From positions 3,778,344 through 3,842,343 of the forward strand of contig NW_006499751.1 of assembly GCF_000471905.2 (NCBI RefSeq): a stretch of 64,000 bases of DNA, given 5' to 3'. This stretch comes from Amborella trichopoda. Its lineage: Eukaryota; Streptophyta; Magnoliopsida; Amborellales; Amborellaceae. Below the pieces are notes generated by a model that saw only the letters and a program-made list of their open reading frames with translations, made no database searches and had not been told where the DNA came from. The position numbers were made by a program, and so were the translations under genes. Positions 1-11,860 of this stretch are shown here, one piece after another; positions within the stretch are counted from its first letter, which is position 1; each line of letters starts with the position of its first letter.

Positions 1-256
1 GTGGGGTCTAGTGATCATGAGCGAGCTGCATTATCACGTCTGTAGTGTTGCCAGAGGAGCCCGCTTCTTGGGGGGTTGTTCAATCTTCCTCCAGGTCTGG
101 GCATGGGAGCACATCACCATTCCTCACCCTCTTCCAAGTCAACTGGCACCATCATTCCCGACGATTCATTGCTGGTCATATGGAGTGTGGGATTCTGGGA
201 GGATCCCTTCGCGATTGTATTACTCGTTATTCTTGGACACTCAGGCCGTAGGGGAG

Positions 257-361
257 GTGAGTTATGTGCTTTGTCTTTTCTTTCTTCATTTTCTTCTTCT
301 TCTTTCTCCCCTTTCTCCTTCTTTATTTGCAATAACTATTTTTTTTTTTTTTTTTTTTCAG
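257..361 (+). other. Probable phase-0 intron of the PMD gene
   Basis: The intron begins GTGAGT after a GAG codon and ends in a long T-tract followed by CAG, a textbook polypyrimidine tract. It is 105 bases long, a multiple of three, and has no stop in the gene frame. Splicing joins the QAVGE end of exon 1 to INWTPM of exon 2, which restores the usual PMD spacing. Spliced status is inferred from sequence only. Confidence 0.7.
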
Positions 362-1069
362 ATCAACTGGACTCCAATGAGAGTTGAGCCCGTCCCTGCT
401 ATTTACGTGTCTTATTCTCAAGCTTTCAAGATGACAGATCATCTGATTTGCATGTTTCTGGTGATGCCCACTTTCCCTGGTCGAGTCCGCTGTCAACTTG
501 GCCTTCCTCAGACGACCTTTGAGATTACCCCGCCCTAGACTCCCATTATGGTTAGTACTGCCGATGAGGGTGCCTATCTGAGAGGGATGAATCCTTGGAT
601 AGAGGAATGGAGGAGTAGGGCTGCCTAAGTTATTAACGAGGAGGAGGAGGCGGGTATCTCCTTGCCTCAGTATGAGGATAGCTAAAGGGCTGCCTTGAGA
701 GATATAGCCACTTTGACAGATCATGGTGAGGGGGTGATGCGGGAGCTGAGGACTGCTTATCTTGATGAGTGCCGATCGTCTATTGATGAAGTCGCTTCCC
801 TTCGTGCTGAGTTTGATTAAGTGATCGAGGAGCGAGATTCAATAGTAGAGGATTTCGAGCATCTGCGCCAGAATTTTGAGAGGATGGTGGTGGGGTGTGA
901 ATTCATGAGGGACGACCTGGAGAGGGTTCGGGCTGAGTTGGAGAGAGTACAATCAGTACCATCCTCCGCTTTTGTTGCTTCTACCCTTCCTGAACCATCT
1001 CGTGACTGCATTAGAGATTTAGAGAGACGCATAGACCGCTACTAATCGGAGACACTGTTACATCTCTCT

Positions 1070-1071
<2 letters not shown>

Positions 1072-1101
<30 letters not shown>
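1072..1101. repeat. (TA)n microsatellite
   Basis: About 15 uninterrupted TA units lie between the coiled-coil exon and the probable last exon of the PMD pseudogene, most likely inside an intron. Confidence 0.95.
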
Positions 1102-1106
<5 letters not shown>

Positions 1107-1422
1107 CCTCTCTCATTTCAAGTTGTTGTTTCAATAGAATTCAGCCAGAGATGAATGTCACGAGCTTAATGAGGACGTGAAGGGTCCTATGGACAGGTGT
1201 GGCAGACTGTCAGGACTACTATTGGCTATAGCTGGCAACCCTTCTTTAGCAGATGTGAATCCTTATGTGAGGGTGCCATTACCATCTTCTGTTCTGAGTC
1301 AGTCACAATCTTTGGCATATACTCAGATGATGAGGGGTCTGAGGTAGGATCGATCGAGGTTGGAGGGAGAGATGGGCAGTCGTATAACAGCGGTTGAGGG
1401 GGACGCAGTATCAAAGATGTGA

Positions 1423-2070
1423 CCTTTGTCTCATTTTTTTTTGTGTAGGGACTACTCTAGAACTTCATATGTATATATTGTTTCGCTTTTCATTCTTCCC
1501 AGGATTCTTTCTCATGCTTGGTATCCTACCCACTTTTCATCTTTCTTTTTCATGTGTGATTGATTCATCGAAGTAGAGGGGAAAATGTTATTTGCACACT
1601 TTTTAAAATGAATTTTCTTATTTTTTTTACAAACTCAGCCCCCTTATTTGTAGGGTTTTTGTCATGAATTCTTGACTATTGGGTCATCGCACTCACACAC
1701 AGTGATAAGTTGGCCTCATTTTTGCCTCAGGGGATCCAATCGAGATAACAATGCTCCCAGACTAGCCAATTTCATCATTGGCAAGGTTCACCCATCTATG
1801 ATATGTGGTCCTTGTTAGTTATACTCATGCAACCATGGAGTGCTTAACTAGTTTTAAGCATTCATAACAAGCATAGGAAGTTGGCTTCGAGAACAAGGCC
1901 AGATTGACTAACAGTTTAGCCTCTTGTAGTGCTGGAGGAAGTCCTTTCTAAAAGGCTTTTTGAAAATGGACGGTTTTAACAAATCAAATTGAAACAGAAT
2001 TTTCAAAAGGGATGGGCCTTACAGTTTTGCCACCTGTGGCCCCATTGGTGGTGATTTTCATTTTTATATT
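1423..2070. other. No gene recognised
   Basis: T-rich sequence after the PMD remnant, probably its 3' flank. I see no coding signal, no clear repeat ends and no RNA gene. Confidence 0.5.
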
Positions 2071-2224
2071 NNNNNNNNNNNNNNNNNNNNNNNNNNNNNN
2101 NNNNNNNNNNNNNNNNNNNNNNNNNNNNNNNNNNNNNNNNNNNNNNNNNNNNNNNNNNNNNNNNNNNNNNNNNNNNNNNNNNNNNNNNNNNNNNNNNNNN
2201 NNNNNNNNNNNNNNNNNNNNNNNN
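2071..2224. other. Assembly gap (N)
   Basis: 154 N bases. Apparent ORFs running across it are artefacts. The boundary between the PMD region and the first retroelement fossil may lie in or near the gap. Confidence 1.
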
Positions 2225-2544
2225 GAAATCACGAAGTTGTCTTTTTACTTTTAGAGCTTTCATCCTCTGCTTCGTGGATCCATGAAGAGCCCTCTACATT
2301 TTTGTCGGCCTTTCCTCTTTGAGGGTCTCAACGTTTTCTAGGGTTTGTCCAAATTACTTCGGTTTTCCACTCATGTCACCCTCCTACAACTTTTTGAGTT
2401 GGTTCTGTTGGAACCTGCAGGGTTTAGGAGGGGTTTGCATCCTCAAAGTTTGCTTTTGCAATATTATTGGAACTTGCAAGTACTTGTTTGTACTTGACTG
2501 TTTTGCATCGAAAGCTCCTTCTTGGAGATTTTATTCTCTCTTTT

Positions 2545-2700
2545 ACCCGTGATGCCCTTTCAGATTTTCACCATGTCTTTTTTTATTTTTATTTTTATTT
2601 TTCTTTGTGATACCTTTTCAGGTTTTCACCATGTTCTTTTTTTTTTTTTTTTTTTTTTCTTTGTGATGCCTTTTCAGGTTTTCACCACATTTTTTAGCCT
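2545..2700 (-). repeat. Three tandem copies of a TTTTCACC/poly-T unit
   Basis: On the + strand the motif CCTTTTCAGGTTTTCACCA (or a close variant) occurs three times, each followed by a T-rich tract of about 20-30 bases, in units of roughly 55-60 bases. Similar motifs, in matching element orientation, end the 3' region of the other Tat copies (near 14545, 16720 and 61345). This is therefore a shared 3' terminal feature rather than random low complexity. Confidence 0.75.
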
Positions 2701-2701
2701 G

Positions 2702-3640
2702 TTATGGGTAGTATATTCTGAGATACATTGTATTAATGGGGTCATTGAGTTCGTACCCATCCTGATTTTTTATTTTATAATAATTGCTTGCATGCACTCT
2801 GGTAACCACGAATGGCCCCTCCAAATTAGGTTTGAACATTCCTAAAGGGTGTGGATTTGCAGAAGTGTGGAAGATTTTCTTGAGTACCATGTCTCCTTCT
2901 CTGAATTGTCAAGGAACAAATTTTCTTTGGCATGCCATTTCGGTTCTACGTTGGTAAACAACAATATTTTGTGTTGCTCGTAGTCGTTTTTCATCCAAAT
3001 TAATGAGGGCAGTGATTCGTGCTTTGACCCTTTGTTCCTCATCTGAATTTTTATGAATAAGGATTCAGAGAGATGGTATCTCAACCTCGATAGGTAGCAC
3101 TGCTTCCATACCATATACCAATAAGTATGGGGTCATGCAAGTAGGAGTCTTCTCGGTTATCCGATAGGCCCATAGAGCGTCATTTAGCTTTTCGTGTCAT
3201 TCTTTCCCGCCTTCAATTATTTTATCTATGATTATGAGAAGTCCTTTATTTGTGGCTTCTGCTTGTCCATTTCCTTGAAGGTAGTAAGGTGTGGAGAATT
3301 TCTATGTTTTCATTTTTGAGATTGGATCCATTGTCAGTGATGATCTACTCAGGAACACCGAATCTGAATACGATATTGTTCGTTATGAAACGGGAAACAT
3401 GTTGGCCTTCAATTTTAACAAATGATGCAACCTCTACTCATATGGTGAAGTATTCTGTAGTCGTTAATATAAAATGATGGCCGTTTGAGGATTTTGGTGA
3501 TAACATTTCGATGATATCACATGGTGAAGGGCCATCCGAGCGGGGTTGAGTTGAGTGATACGGACGGTGCATGGATGTGCACCCGATAGAGTTGACATTG
3601 AGACACCTTTTAACAAACTTCCAGCAGTCTTCATCCATGG
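2702..3640 (-). pseudogene. Integrase remnant of fossil 1
   Basis: Minus-strand peptides match Tat integrase in order. The zinc-binding/linker part is FVKRCLNVNSIGC, the core entry is SSNGHHFILTTTEYFT (family form SNGHRFILVAIDYFTKW), and the C-terminal part is VLKKIF followed by MFKPNLEGPFVVTRV and a terminal YYP. Integrase inserts the element's cDNA into host DNA. The copy is degraded and not functional. Confidence 0.75.
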
Positions 3641-3950
3641 TGGTCTAGTAATAGCCTTGGTGCCTGATTTTTTGAGCTAAGGCGACTGCCCAAGAATGAC
3701 CTCCTTCATTTTGCAGCTCTGTCAGTAGTTGGTCAATGGCTGATCGAGGCACTGTAGAATGATGCCATTGAAGGATTTTTTGAATAGAGAATCCCATATA
3801 AAACCTTCAAAGTGCTTCTTTATCCTTTTTGGTGGTTTCTTCAGTGTACAACCCATCTTTCAACAGGGACATAACATTATGGAACCATGGTTTTGCCTTA
3901 GCAAGCACATCTAAAGCCACGAGAGATACTTCCCCATCATTGTCATTTTT

Positions 3951-4430
3951 TTATCCTATTTCTATTTCAATCCTTGATGGGGAAGGGTCATATTTGTTCC
4001 GGATATAGAATGGCAATGTGGTGATTTCAGGTGGAATATCAACCATCGAAGCAAGGGTAATAAGGGTGTCGGTGAATCGATTATTTTCCCTAGTTGCATG
4101 ATGAAAGGTGATTTTCTTAAAATATGGAATCATCGTTTCCACCTTTTCTTGATATGGTTAGAGCTTTTCTTCTTTCATCCCCCAAATCCCTTAAACTTGG
4201 TTTATGACGAGTAAGGAGTCACCAATCACTTGTATTTGCTGGATTTCCATTCCTATGGCATTCTCAACCCCAGCTATCAAGGCTTCGTATTCAGCAACGG
4301 TATTGGTACATTGGAAATTCAATCTGATGGCTGTTGGCATTAAAATCTTCTCATGTGAGCATAGTACGACTCCTATACTTAACCCGTATTCGTTCTTTGC
4401 ACCGTCTAAGTATAGCTCCCAAATCAAGTC
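3951..4430 (-). pseudogene. Archaeal-type RNase H (aRH) remnant of fossil 1
   Basis: The minus-strand peptide opens with LIWELYLDGAKNEYGLSIGV and continues with NTVAEYEALIAGVENA and IQVIGDSLLVINQV. This is the D...E...D pattern of an RNase H fold placed after the element's own RNase H. The second, archaeal-type RNase H is a hallmark of the plant Tat lineage. It is thought to help remove RNA during reverse transcription. Confidence 0.8.
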
Positions 4431-4559
4431 CTCAATTGCTAAGAAGTTCTCATCAAGGAGATCTGTGTTAACGGGAATATTGTCAAGCAGTGCATGTTCA
4501 GCTAAGTGGTCAGTAATGGCTTGTCCTTTGACCGATTTTTTAGTGACATACTCGATCTC

Positions 4560-5700
4560 GAACTAGCTCAATAACATTCTCCACTTTTCCAAACGTTCGT
4601 TGAGGACTGGCCTCTCCAATAAGTACCTAGGTGGGTCATTTTTATATGAGCTTGACTGAATGAGATAAGACATAATGTCTTAGTTTCTGCATGGCCCATA
4701 CAAGTGTTCAGCAGTGTTTCTCCACATCCGTGTATCTTATCACATAGTGGACCATGGTTTTGCTAATATAGTATATCGTTTGTTCTTTTCCATGGTCATT
4801 ATATTATCCTAACATTGCCCCATGGTCTTATCTTTCACTAACATGTGTAGGAACAAGGATTTATCTAGGCTATGAGGACTAAGGATGGGAGGTTTTGCGA
4901 GGTACACCTTGATTTGATCAAACACTTCTTAGCATTCGTTGTCTCATATGAATGGGGTGTCCTTCTTAAGGAGTCTATTGAATGGTGCGAACTTATCCGC
5001 CAGTTGTGAAATGAAATGTCTTATGACTTATATGCGACCTTGAAGCCCACGGATTTCTCTGATGTTCCGGGGAGGAGGCATTTTAGTGATGGCTCGTATT
5101 TTGGATGGGTCCACCTCAATGCCTCTTTGGCTTAATATAAAGCCGAGTAGTTTACCGGATTCAACTCCAAAGGCACATTGTTTGTGGATTGTGTTCGAAT
5201 TGATGTTTCCAAAGTCTTTTGAAAATGGTTCTCAGGTTGGTGAGATGATCAGACCAGAATGTCATCAACATAGTCTTCTATAATTGCGCGCATTTGATTG
5301 TGGAAGATGTTAGTCATTGACAGTTGACAAGTTGCTCTTGCGTTTTTGAGATCGAAGGGCATGACTTTGTAATAGTAGGTTCCTCATTGCATTATGAATG
5401 ACCTCTTGGTTTGGTATTCTTTTGTCATGAAGATTTGGTTGTAACCCTAGAAGTCGTCCATGAATGACAACATCTCGTGACCCGCAGTGTTTGATAACGA
5501 AAAATTGTCTTTGGGACATGCCTTAATGAGGTCTCTATTATCGACACACACTTGGATCCTCCTGTCTTTCTTGGGTACGAGCACTATGTTGGCCAACCAT
5601 TCTGAATAAGCAACGGGAGTAATGAACCTCGCCTTAAGTACATTTTCGATTTCTTCTTTGATTTTGAGCTCAAGGTGAGTCTGTTGACGTTAGAGTTTCT
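4560..5700 (-). pseudogene. Reverse transcriptase and RNase H remnant of fossil 1
   Basis: Minus-strand peptides include SEWLANIVLVPKKDRRIQVC, a core RT block that follows the KARF.TP entry. Further downstream are recognisable fingers/palm fragments and the tether that leads to the aRH. The order and spacing fit a Tat pol running toward lower coordinates. It is broken in many places. Confidence 0.75.
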
Positions 5701-6830
5701 GCCATACAAGCTTCGCCCCTTCTATGAATATTAGGTGATGTTGCATCAATGTGGGATCTAGCCTTGGTATGTCATCGTATGACCAGGTGAAGACATCGCA
5801 ATACTCCTTGAGAAAGAAAATCACATTTTCCCACTCCTCAGAAGATAAGGAGGTTCTAATCTTGGTTAACCTTAGATCTTTCTCAGTTTCTAGGTATACG
5901 TCAATCGTCTCTTCGATGATAGCCAGTTGGTCACCATCAAACATCTTCTTGAATTGCTCAACATGAGAAGTAAGTTCCTCAGGTTGAGAGATTTCTTCAG
6001 ACTCTTGACTTTCTTGATCTTCATCTTGGTCGTTCAATTCATCGTCTCGGGTATTATGCACCGTTATTGGGTTATCTTGAGTAAGTGTATTTTTTGAAAT
6101 TTCTTTTTCATTATTATCAGCTTTATCATGTTATGATTCTTTTACGGTTTTTAAAATTTCGCAAGAGATTTCCCTTATAGGACTCGCGAGAGAAATGTTG
6201 GGACCAAACGCGCAGGGTGGTTACAAGTCCACCCTGTGCCTATCCGTTTTTTGGCACCGGGACTTGAAGGTGTCGTTGGTATGCTTCCAACGATTCTCGA
6301 GATAGGGGAGTGATCGACCAATTTTGTTCTTGAGTTTGAGTAGGTAGATGAGCACGCTTAGCTGTGTTAGAGCCGATTGTGCATACCTTCAAATTCAGGT
6401 CAACGAAAAGGTCTTCAATTCCCAGTTCTTGTGTGTGCTGAGATGTAAAAGAAGAGTTATTCCCTGTTAGGGAATCAAGGATCACCTTTGGCCATTTTGA
6501 AGGACGGGCATCGAGAGGATCGAGGCTTTGAGTGCCTCCGGAAGTAAGGCCTGGATAGCTTGCAGGATTCATCCGGCTTTGAAATAAAGTGATAGAACAC
6601 TCGAGTTCTCTTCGATCCCCATTTTCAGCTTTGGCTTGAGGTGATTCAGAAATCGCCACCATTACGCCTTGCCCTTGACTCCCCAAGCCTTGGGAAAGGA
6701 GCATGTTCCAAGCTTTGAGCGACCCGAAACCATATCAATGTTGACATTGGATAATGTCCTCCATCGATGCAAATGTTTGCCAAATTTGAGGAACAGGGTC
6801 GCCAACCTCTAGGCGTGAGGTGGCACAATC
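5690..6830 (-). pseudogene. Pol N-terminal linker of fossil 1 with G-patch-like motif
   Basis: The peptide near 6700 reads WNMLLSQGLGSQGQGVMVAI, resembling the G-patch-like stretch that many Tat elements carry between protease and RT. A longer stretch follows, without a domain I can name. An acidic segment (about 5690-6061) ends in SLSSEEWENVIFFLKEYCDV and FTWSYDDIPRLDP, the conserved lead-in to Tat RT. No protease active site was recognised here. Confidence 0.6.
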
Positions 6831-6942
6831 AGCTTGCTCAAATGAAGTGAGTGGGATTTCTCCAAGCTGTATGGGAATCACTCGGCCTCTTCGGGTTAAG
6901 GAATCAACTTAGACAGCCTGAAGGTCGATAGGGTTGGCCCTA

Positions 6943-8080
6943 GTGCGGTTCTCCCAAAACGCTTCCAAGTCGTTGCTTCCATTCAAAAGGAAGCCACACT
7001 ACAAGCCCCTCATAAGCATACACTAGACCCTTCAGAGGCCTAGACCTCTCAGCCCTGGGAAGTCTACCATGGGAGAGGCAGCCTCAAATCCATGAAGTGT
7101 GACGCAGTCCACCAAGCTAGAGCTACTCACGGACCCAATAGGACGGTCCAAACACCTCCTCAGGGATCTAGAAAGAGACTACAAGCGCCCAAGTCGGCTC
7201 GACTAAGAAATCATCTTCCTCAGCCACCAGTCGAGGAGGAATTTCTCAAGCCTCTCCCCCCTCTGTTTACCTTGTAGAACTTCATCCCAAGTGCAGCTCA
7301 CCTTGTCCTTTCGTCCAATCAGGCGAACATCCCTGAGTCACCAGCAGCTCGCGATTCCTCCAATATGGATGACAATGCTAAAAGTACCCCACAACGGTCA
7401 AAGCCGAGCTAAGACCTTCAATATCCCCTGCAAATGTCCAATTCCGGCGACGACGTAAAGAGCTACCTCCTCTTCTATTTCTCTTACAGGTGCATCTCGA
7501 CAATGCCCAAATTTCGACTCTCTAAACAGAGAGCTTGGAGGTACCAGCCTCAGCGAGTCGTAGCAAAAGCGCCTCAGAGAAATGCTAACCCAGGCGGCTG
7601 AATTCTCGACAGTTGATGGTACCTTGGCAGCACGGGCCAAAACCGAGTCATCTTCAGGCTCCTTATCCCACGAGGCCTGCCACATGATCCAAGTGCATGA
7701 AGCACTCATCTCGGGGCAAGCACCAAGTGATCCTAGTCATGAGCTCATCGACTCAGACCCTTCCATCGACTGGACCAGCCAGAGACCAGTCCTCTCTCAC
7801 ACTGCACTCTTCCTAGAAGCCGAGATGTCGGGATCATGGGTTTCTACATTCGAGGTTAATGAGAATCCTTGTGATTCCTCTGACGAGGAACTCCAGGAAG
7901 CTCTGGAAGAGTAGGAAGAAGGTGGTCAAGCCACTATTGATGAGCTTAAAGAGATCAACTTGGGGGATAAGGACAACCAGAGGCCAACTTTCATCTCAGC
8001 AAAATGTCCCCAAAGACGAAAGAAAGTTATATTTCCCTACTCTGAGATAGTGAAAATGTCTTCGCCTGACATTATCATGA
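6943..8080 (+). pseudogene. Gag-pol linker of fossil 2
   Basis: Collinear with 53170-54300 of fossil 5: shared CTCAGCCCTGGGAAGTCTAC block, a proline/serine-rich stretch, QAAEFSTVDGTLAA, EACHMIQVHEA, then VNENPCDSSDEELQEALEE. The last acidic block leads directly into RT. Function unknown. I see no protease signature. Confidence 0.7.
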
Positions 8081-8081
8081 G

Positions 8082-9420
8082 ATGCCCGATCTAGACCCCC
8101 AGATTGTTGTTCATCACAGCGGTATTGATCCAACCATCAAACCCATGAAGCAGAAATCAAGACGATTTAGACCTGACCTCGAGATGCAGATTGACGCTAA
8201 GGTGAACAAGATCAGGCAAGCTGGATTCATACATGAAGTCAAATACTCAAAATGGCCGGCAAATGTTGTCTCAATCAAGAAGAAGAATGGCAAAATCAGG
8301 GTCTGTATTGATTTCCGCGACTCGAACACTGCCTGCCCCAAGGACGACTTCCCCCTGTCATTCATCGAGATGCCTTTTGACTCCAAGGCTTATTGCCAAA
8401 TCTTCTCCTTTATGGATGGGTATTCTAGTTATAATCAAATGAAGATGGTGCCACAAAATGAGGAGGCCACTGCGTTCTTGACCCCAAAAGGTGTCTTTTA
8501 CTACACTGTGATGCCTTTCGGGTTAAAGAACGTCGGTGCCACATACCAACGAGCCATGACGACCATTTTCAAGGACGTGGTCCACAAGGAGGTCGAGTGC
8601 TATGTGGATGACCTGGAAGTGAAATCTGAAACATATGATGCCCACATACAAGACCTTAAAAAGGCATTCGAACGACTGCGGTGTCACCAACTCAAGATGA
8701 ATCTCTTCAAATGAGCCTTCAGCATACGCTCGGGAAAATTCGGAGGGTTCATCATGAGGTACCGAGGACTGAAGATCGAGCCTGTTAAAATAAAGGCAAT
8801 TCAGAACATACCACCCGCCTACAACCCTACATGAACTGCGGTCTCTCCAAGGATTGGCCTACATTCAAAGGTTCATCTCTAACCTCTCAGGATGATGTAT
8901 AACATTTTCACACTACTGAAGAAGGATACTCCCTTCATATGGGATGAGGGGCGCCATGATGGGCTCAATGACATCAAGCAGTACTAGTTGAATCCATCAG
9001 TACTCTCTACTCTAGTGTTAGGAAGGCCTCTCATCCTATACATCACTGCCCTTGATGAGCCACTCGGGGCACTCCTAGTGCAAAACAATGATGGAGGGAA
9101 AGAAACCGCAGGCTACAGGGACCGAGAAGAATTACCCTCTCGTTGAAAAGATGTGCTTAGCCCTAATCTTCACGGTACAGAAGCTCCACCATTACTTGCG
9201 CGATCATGAGGTCAAGTTAATCTCCAAGGCAGACCCGGTCAAGTTCCTCATGATCCGACAGTTCTTACCAGAACGTGTGGCCAAGTGAGCATTATTGCTG
9301 ATGGAGTTCAACATTACGTATGTACCACAGAAGGTAGTCAAAGGTCAAGCCTTAGAAGACTTTCTTGCAGCTCACTTAGTCCCTGCGGAATCTCCACTGT
9401 CAAGTGATCTCCCGGATGAA
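8082..9420 (+). pseudogene. Reverse transcriptase and RNase H remnant of fossil 2
   Basis: The long readable stretch opens with MPDLDPQIVVHHSGIDPTIK and holds the RT blocks KKKNGKIRVCIDFRDSNTAC, FSFMDGYSSYNQMK, VMPFGLKNVGATYQRAM and the catalytic box CYVDDLEVKS. The connection/RNase H part follows, ending in the tether VVKGQALEDF that Tat elements have before their second RNase H. This is the best preserved RT in the window, but the whole is broken. Confidence 0.85.
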
Positions 9421-9429
9421 TAAGTTTTT

Positions 9430-10850
9430 TGTACAGCTCTAACTCAGTTTTTTGTACAGCTCTAACTCAGTTGTGGCAGCTGAACATCTTCGGTTACTCT
9501 GAGCTGGTCATCCGGCTGCTTAAGGGGATTTATGACATAAGGAAGGATACTCTCAAACCTTATCATGACATGGCCAAATCCTATATGGCCCAGTTTGATG
9601 ATTTATCCCTGAGTCATATCCCTAGAAGGCGGAACTCGCGGGCCGATGCGCTTTCAAAGCTCGGGGCCACCATTCAGCTATCTTCATCAGGGCCCACCCC
9701 AGTCTGGGTAACCGAATGGAGACATGTCGACTTGAGAACCAAAGTTGACACAGATTATGAGAGGGATGTCTTCCCTGAATGCCCCTCGCGGCCAAGGATG
9801 TCATTAAGGCAGAACAGGAAATATCCCAAGGCAAATAATCCAAGGCAGGGAAGCAAGAGCATGAATTCTTCGACCCGGAACACAATGACATATGGCGGAT
9901 GTTTACCAAGTACACCCTTCTTGACGGAGATGTCCTCTTTCATCGATCATTTGACAGAATTCTCCTCAGATGCGTCGATACACAAGAGGCAAGCAAGGTA
10001 CTCGAGGAAGTGCATTTCAGGTATCTACGGGCTGCACCAGTCCAGCCCTAAGCACTACAAGAGCATCCGCATACTCGGCTATTATTGGCCTTCAATGGTG
10101 GCCGACGCCCAAAACAATGCCAAAAGATGTCAGGTGTGACAAATTTATTCAAGCCTCATTCATCTGCCCCCGGAGCCCCTCCATCCTGCAGTGACATCAT
10201 GGCCCTTTCCCCAGTGGGACCATGTACTACCCTCGAGCCAACGGTTTAGCTGAGGCATTCAACAAAACTCTATGCGAGGTGCTCCGAAAGTCAGTCTCAA
10301 ATTCAAAGAAGAACTGGCATGAGAAGCTGCCTCAGGCTCTGTGGCCTATCGCAGCACAACTCGCAATGCTACAAACTCTACCCCTATTTCCTTGGTCTTT
10401 AGAGGTGAGGCAGTCCTACCCCTCGAGGTTCAAATACCCTCACTCCGTGTTGCTATACATCAAGGACTAACCGAGGACGAGAGGGTTAAGCTCTGTTATC
10501 AAGAGTTGGATGCCCTTGATGAAAAGAGACTAGAGGCTCAGCAGAACCTCGAGCTCAATTAAGGAAGAATGAAGAAAGCCTTTGACAAGTCAGCCAAGGT
10601 TGGCTCATTCGCTCGTGGGGACCTAGTCTTAACAGTCAAAGAGACCGATTGTCATGCACAGGCGCTACAAAGGAATGTTCGAACCCATGTGGAAGGGTCA
10701 AGAAGGTCACACCAAATGGGGCCTATATACTGGCAAACTTAGATGGAGAGGAGGCAATGCTCCCTACCAACGGGCGATACCTAAAGAAGTACTATCCGTG
10801 ATGCATGCTCATGAAAAGAGACTCAAAGCAAAGCAAGCAAGGTAGTCCGA
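9430..10850 (+). pseudogene. aRH remnant and integrase remnant of fossil 2
   Basis: A short aRH tail (IFGYSELVIRLLKGIYDIRK) leads to SLSHIPRRRNSRADALSKLG, the normal end of the RNase H segment. Integrase pieces follow, including a collinear block near 10020-10140 and the C-terminal part MYYPRANGLAEAFNKTL with LDALDEKRLEAQQNLELN, then the basic tail to ~10845. It is collinear with fossil 5 (55900-57540) and broken. Confidence 0.75.
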
Positions 10851-11135
10851 AGAAATTCTATCTCTTTTAATTATAGTAAAAATGAGTTACAAGATACATG
10901 CCAAAAAACCCATTATCAGGGAGATTACAATTCTCTTATATCTGAGGGAAAGAAAACATTTGACATCAAAAGTGTTTCTCTTGCATATGAGGATAAGAAT
11001 AAGGTTATAGGCCAAAAGAAATGCCTTCCTCATGAAGAGGAAGCAAACCCACCAAAGAAATACTCTCCACATGAAGCAAAACCAGTTGGAGAAGTTAGCT
11101 TCAGTTCATATGACAAGAGCCACCAAATAGGATGG
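10850..11135 (+). other. Start of the 3' non-coding region of fossil 2
   Basis: Non-coding, A-rich. It contains a block (ATGAGTTACAAGATACATGC and following, with CCCATTATCAGGGAGATTAC) that is also present after integrase in fossil 5 (~57640) and, reversed, in fossil 3 (~20040-20110), marking a shared post-pol segment. Confidence 0.6.
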
Positions 11136-11860
11136 TTACAGGCAAAAAGAAGAGGCCAACAATTTTCGAGTCAGCTCCAATTCATCTGGCTTGTGTATCA
11201 AACATACAAGGCAAACTTCTCTAACAAGGAACTGGCCTATGATGGAGAGCATACATTGTTCACAGTGGATGTCCTTCCATAGAACAGCATGGACTTCAAG
11301 GTTGTGATAGAGGACCTGGCTTCGAACAAACCATAGCGGCAGGGCCTCCTCATTTGCCATCACTATTGACCCCTGCAAGACATCGCCGTCCATGGTCATC
11401 ATCGTGCGCAACACAATGTCGCATCCTGACATCACCATGGGTAGGCCAACGACGCGCGAGACCATTGCCGCGAGCGACATGCTCCCGAGCATGGCTATCA
11501 CCTTGCGTGGCCTATGGACACGTAAAGGCAGCGCTGCATGCGACTTAATGACATCCATGTCCTTGAAGTATCTCGGTTCCTTCTATTCCCAAATTCCATA
11601 AGGCATTGACTCCCACACCTCTTCGGTTCCGCCAACCGTGGTCCCTCATAAATAGTCCACCTCCTCACGGCCCTTCACCTCCCTCACAACCCTTCGGGTT
11701 TTGTTGGAAATACTCCTCAGACCACCGGGAATCCTCGCTTGGCCCTACTCTTTCCCTTGCTGGAGTAACCTCTCCCCGTGAAAAAACACTTTTCTGCCCA
11801 TCTGGAATCCCCGCCTGACCATGTTCTTTCCCCTTTTTTGATAGTTGGGAATATGGCAAA
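11136..11860 (-). pseudogene. Antisense ORF remnant (aORF) of fossil 2
   Basis: Opposite to pol, 11558-11136 reads open for 140 codons and contains KSHAALPLRV and, near its end, KPDELELTRK. Just upstream on the same strand (11859-11665) is KGKEHGQAGIPDGQKSVFS. Both have counterparts in the same relative place and strand in fossil 3 (19241-19940) and, more weakly, in fossil 5 (57880-58320). Some Tat elements such as Grande and Retand relatives are known to carry an antisense ORF between pol and the 3' LTR. The protein's role is unknown and I recognise no domain. It is a remnant, not an intact gene. Confidence 0.55.

Larger units (their letters stand above)
2..1422 (+). pseudogene. Plant mobile domain (PMD) protein remnant with coiled-coil tail
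   Basis: One reading frame (frame 2) carries a PMD-like protein from the window edge. Exon 1 has GGCSIFLQVWAWEHITIPHP, which matches the family's GGC..LLQ.W.WE block. After a short intron comes NWTPMRVEP, then DHLICMFLVMPTFPGRVRCQ, matching the PMD block with W.P and the P.RV.RQ end. The same frame continues into a Glu/Arg-rich helix with heptad-like spacing (about 821-1045). A probable last exon runs from ~1145 to a stop at 1420-1422 and is also helical (RSRLEGEMGSR). At least five in-frame stops interrupt the frame, so it is a pseudogene. PMD proteins (MAIN/MAIL1 relatives) occur as host genes and as passengers of transposons; I cannot tell which this was. The 5' part lies outside the window. 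Confidence 0.75.
2225..6942 (-). mobile_element. Fossil 1: Ty3/Gypsy, Tat lineage, 3' half
   Basis: Read on the minus strand, the order is a linker with a G-patch-like motif, reverse transcriptase, RNase H, a second (archaeal-type) RNase H, integrase and a T-rich 3' non-coding repeat. The pair of RNase H regions is typical of the Tat lineage (Ogre/Retand kin). It is clearly a different subfamily from the other Tat copies in the window, because its pol reads differently throughout. No LTR was recognised at either end. The upper end abuts fossil 2 at about 6942. It is broken many times (well over ten) and old. Confidence 0.8.

Noticed and set aside
1984-2263. ORFs spanning the N gap
   Set aside because: Made of unknown bases.
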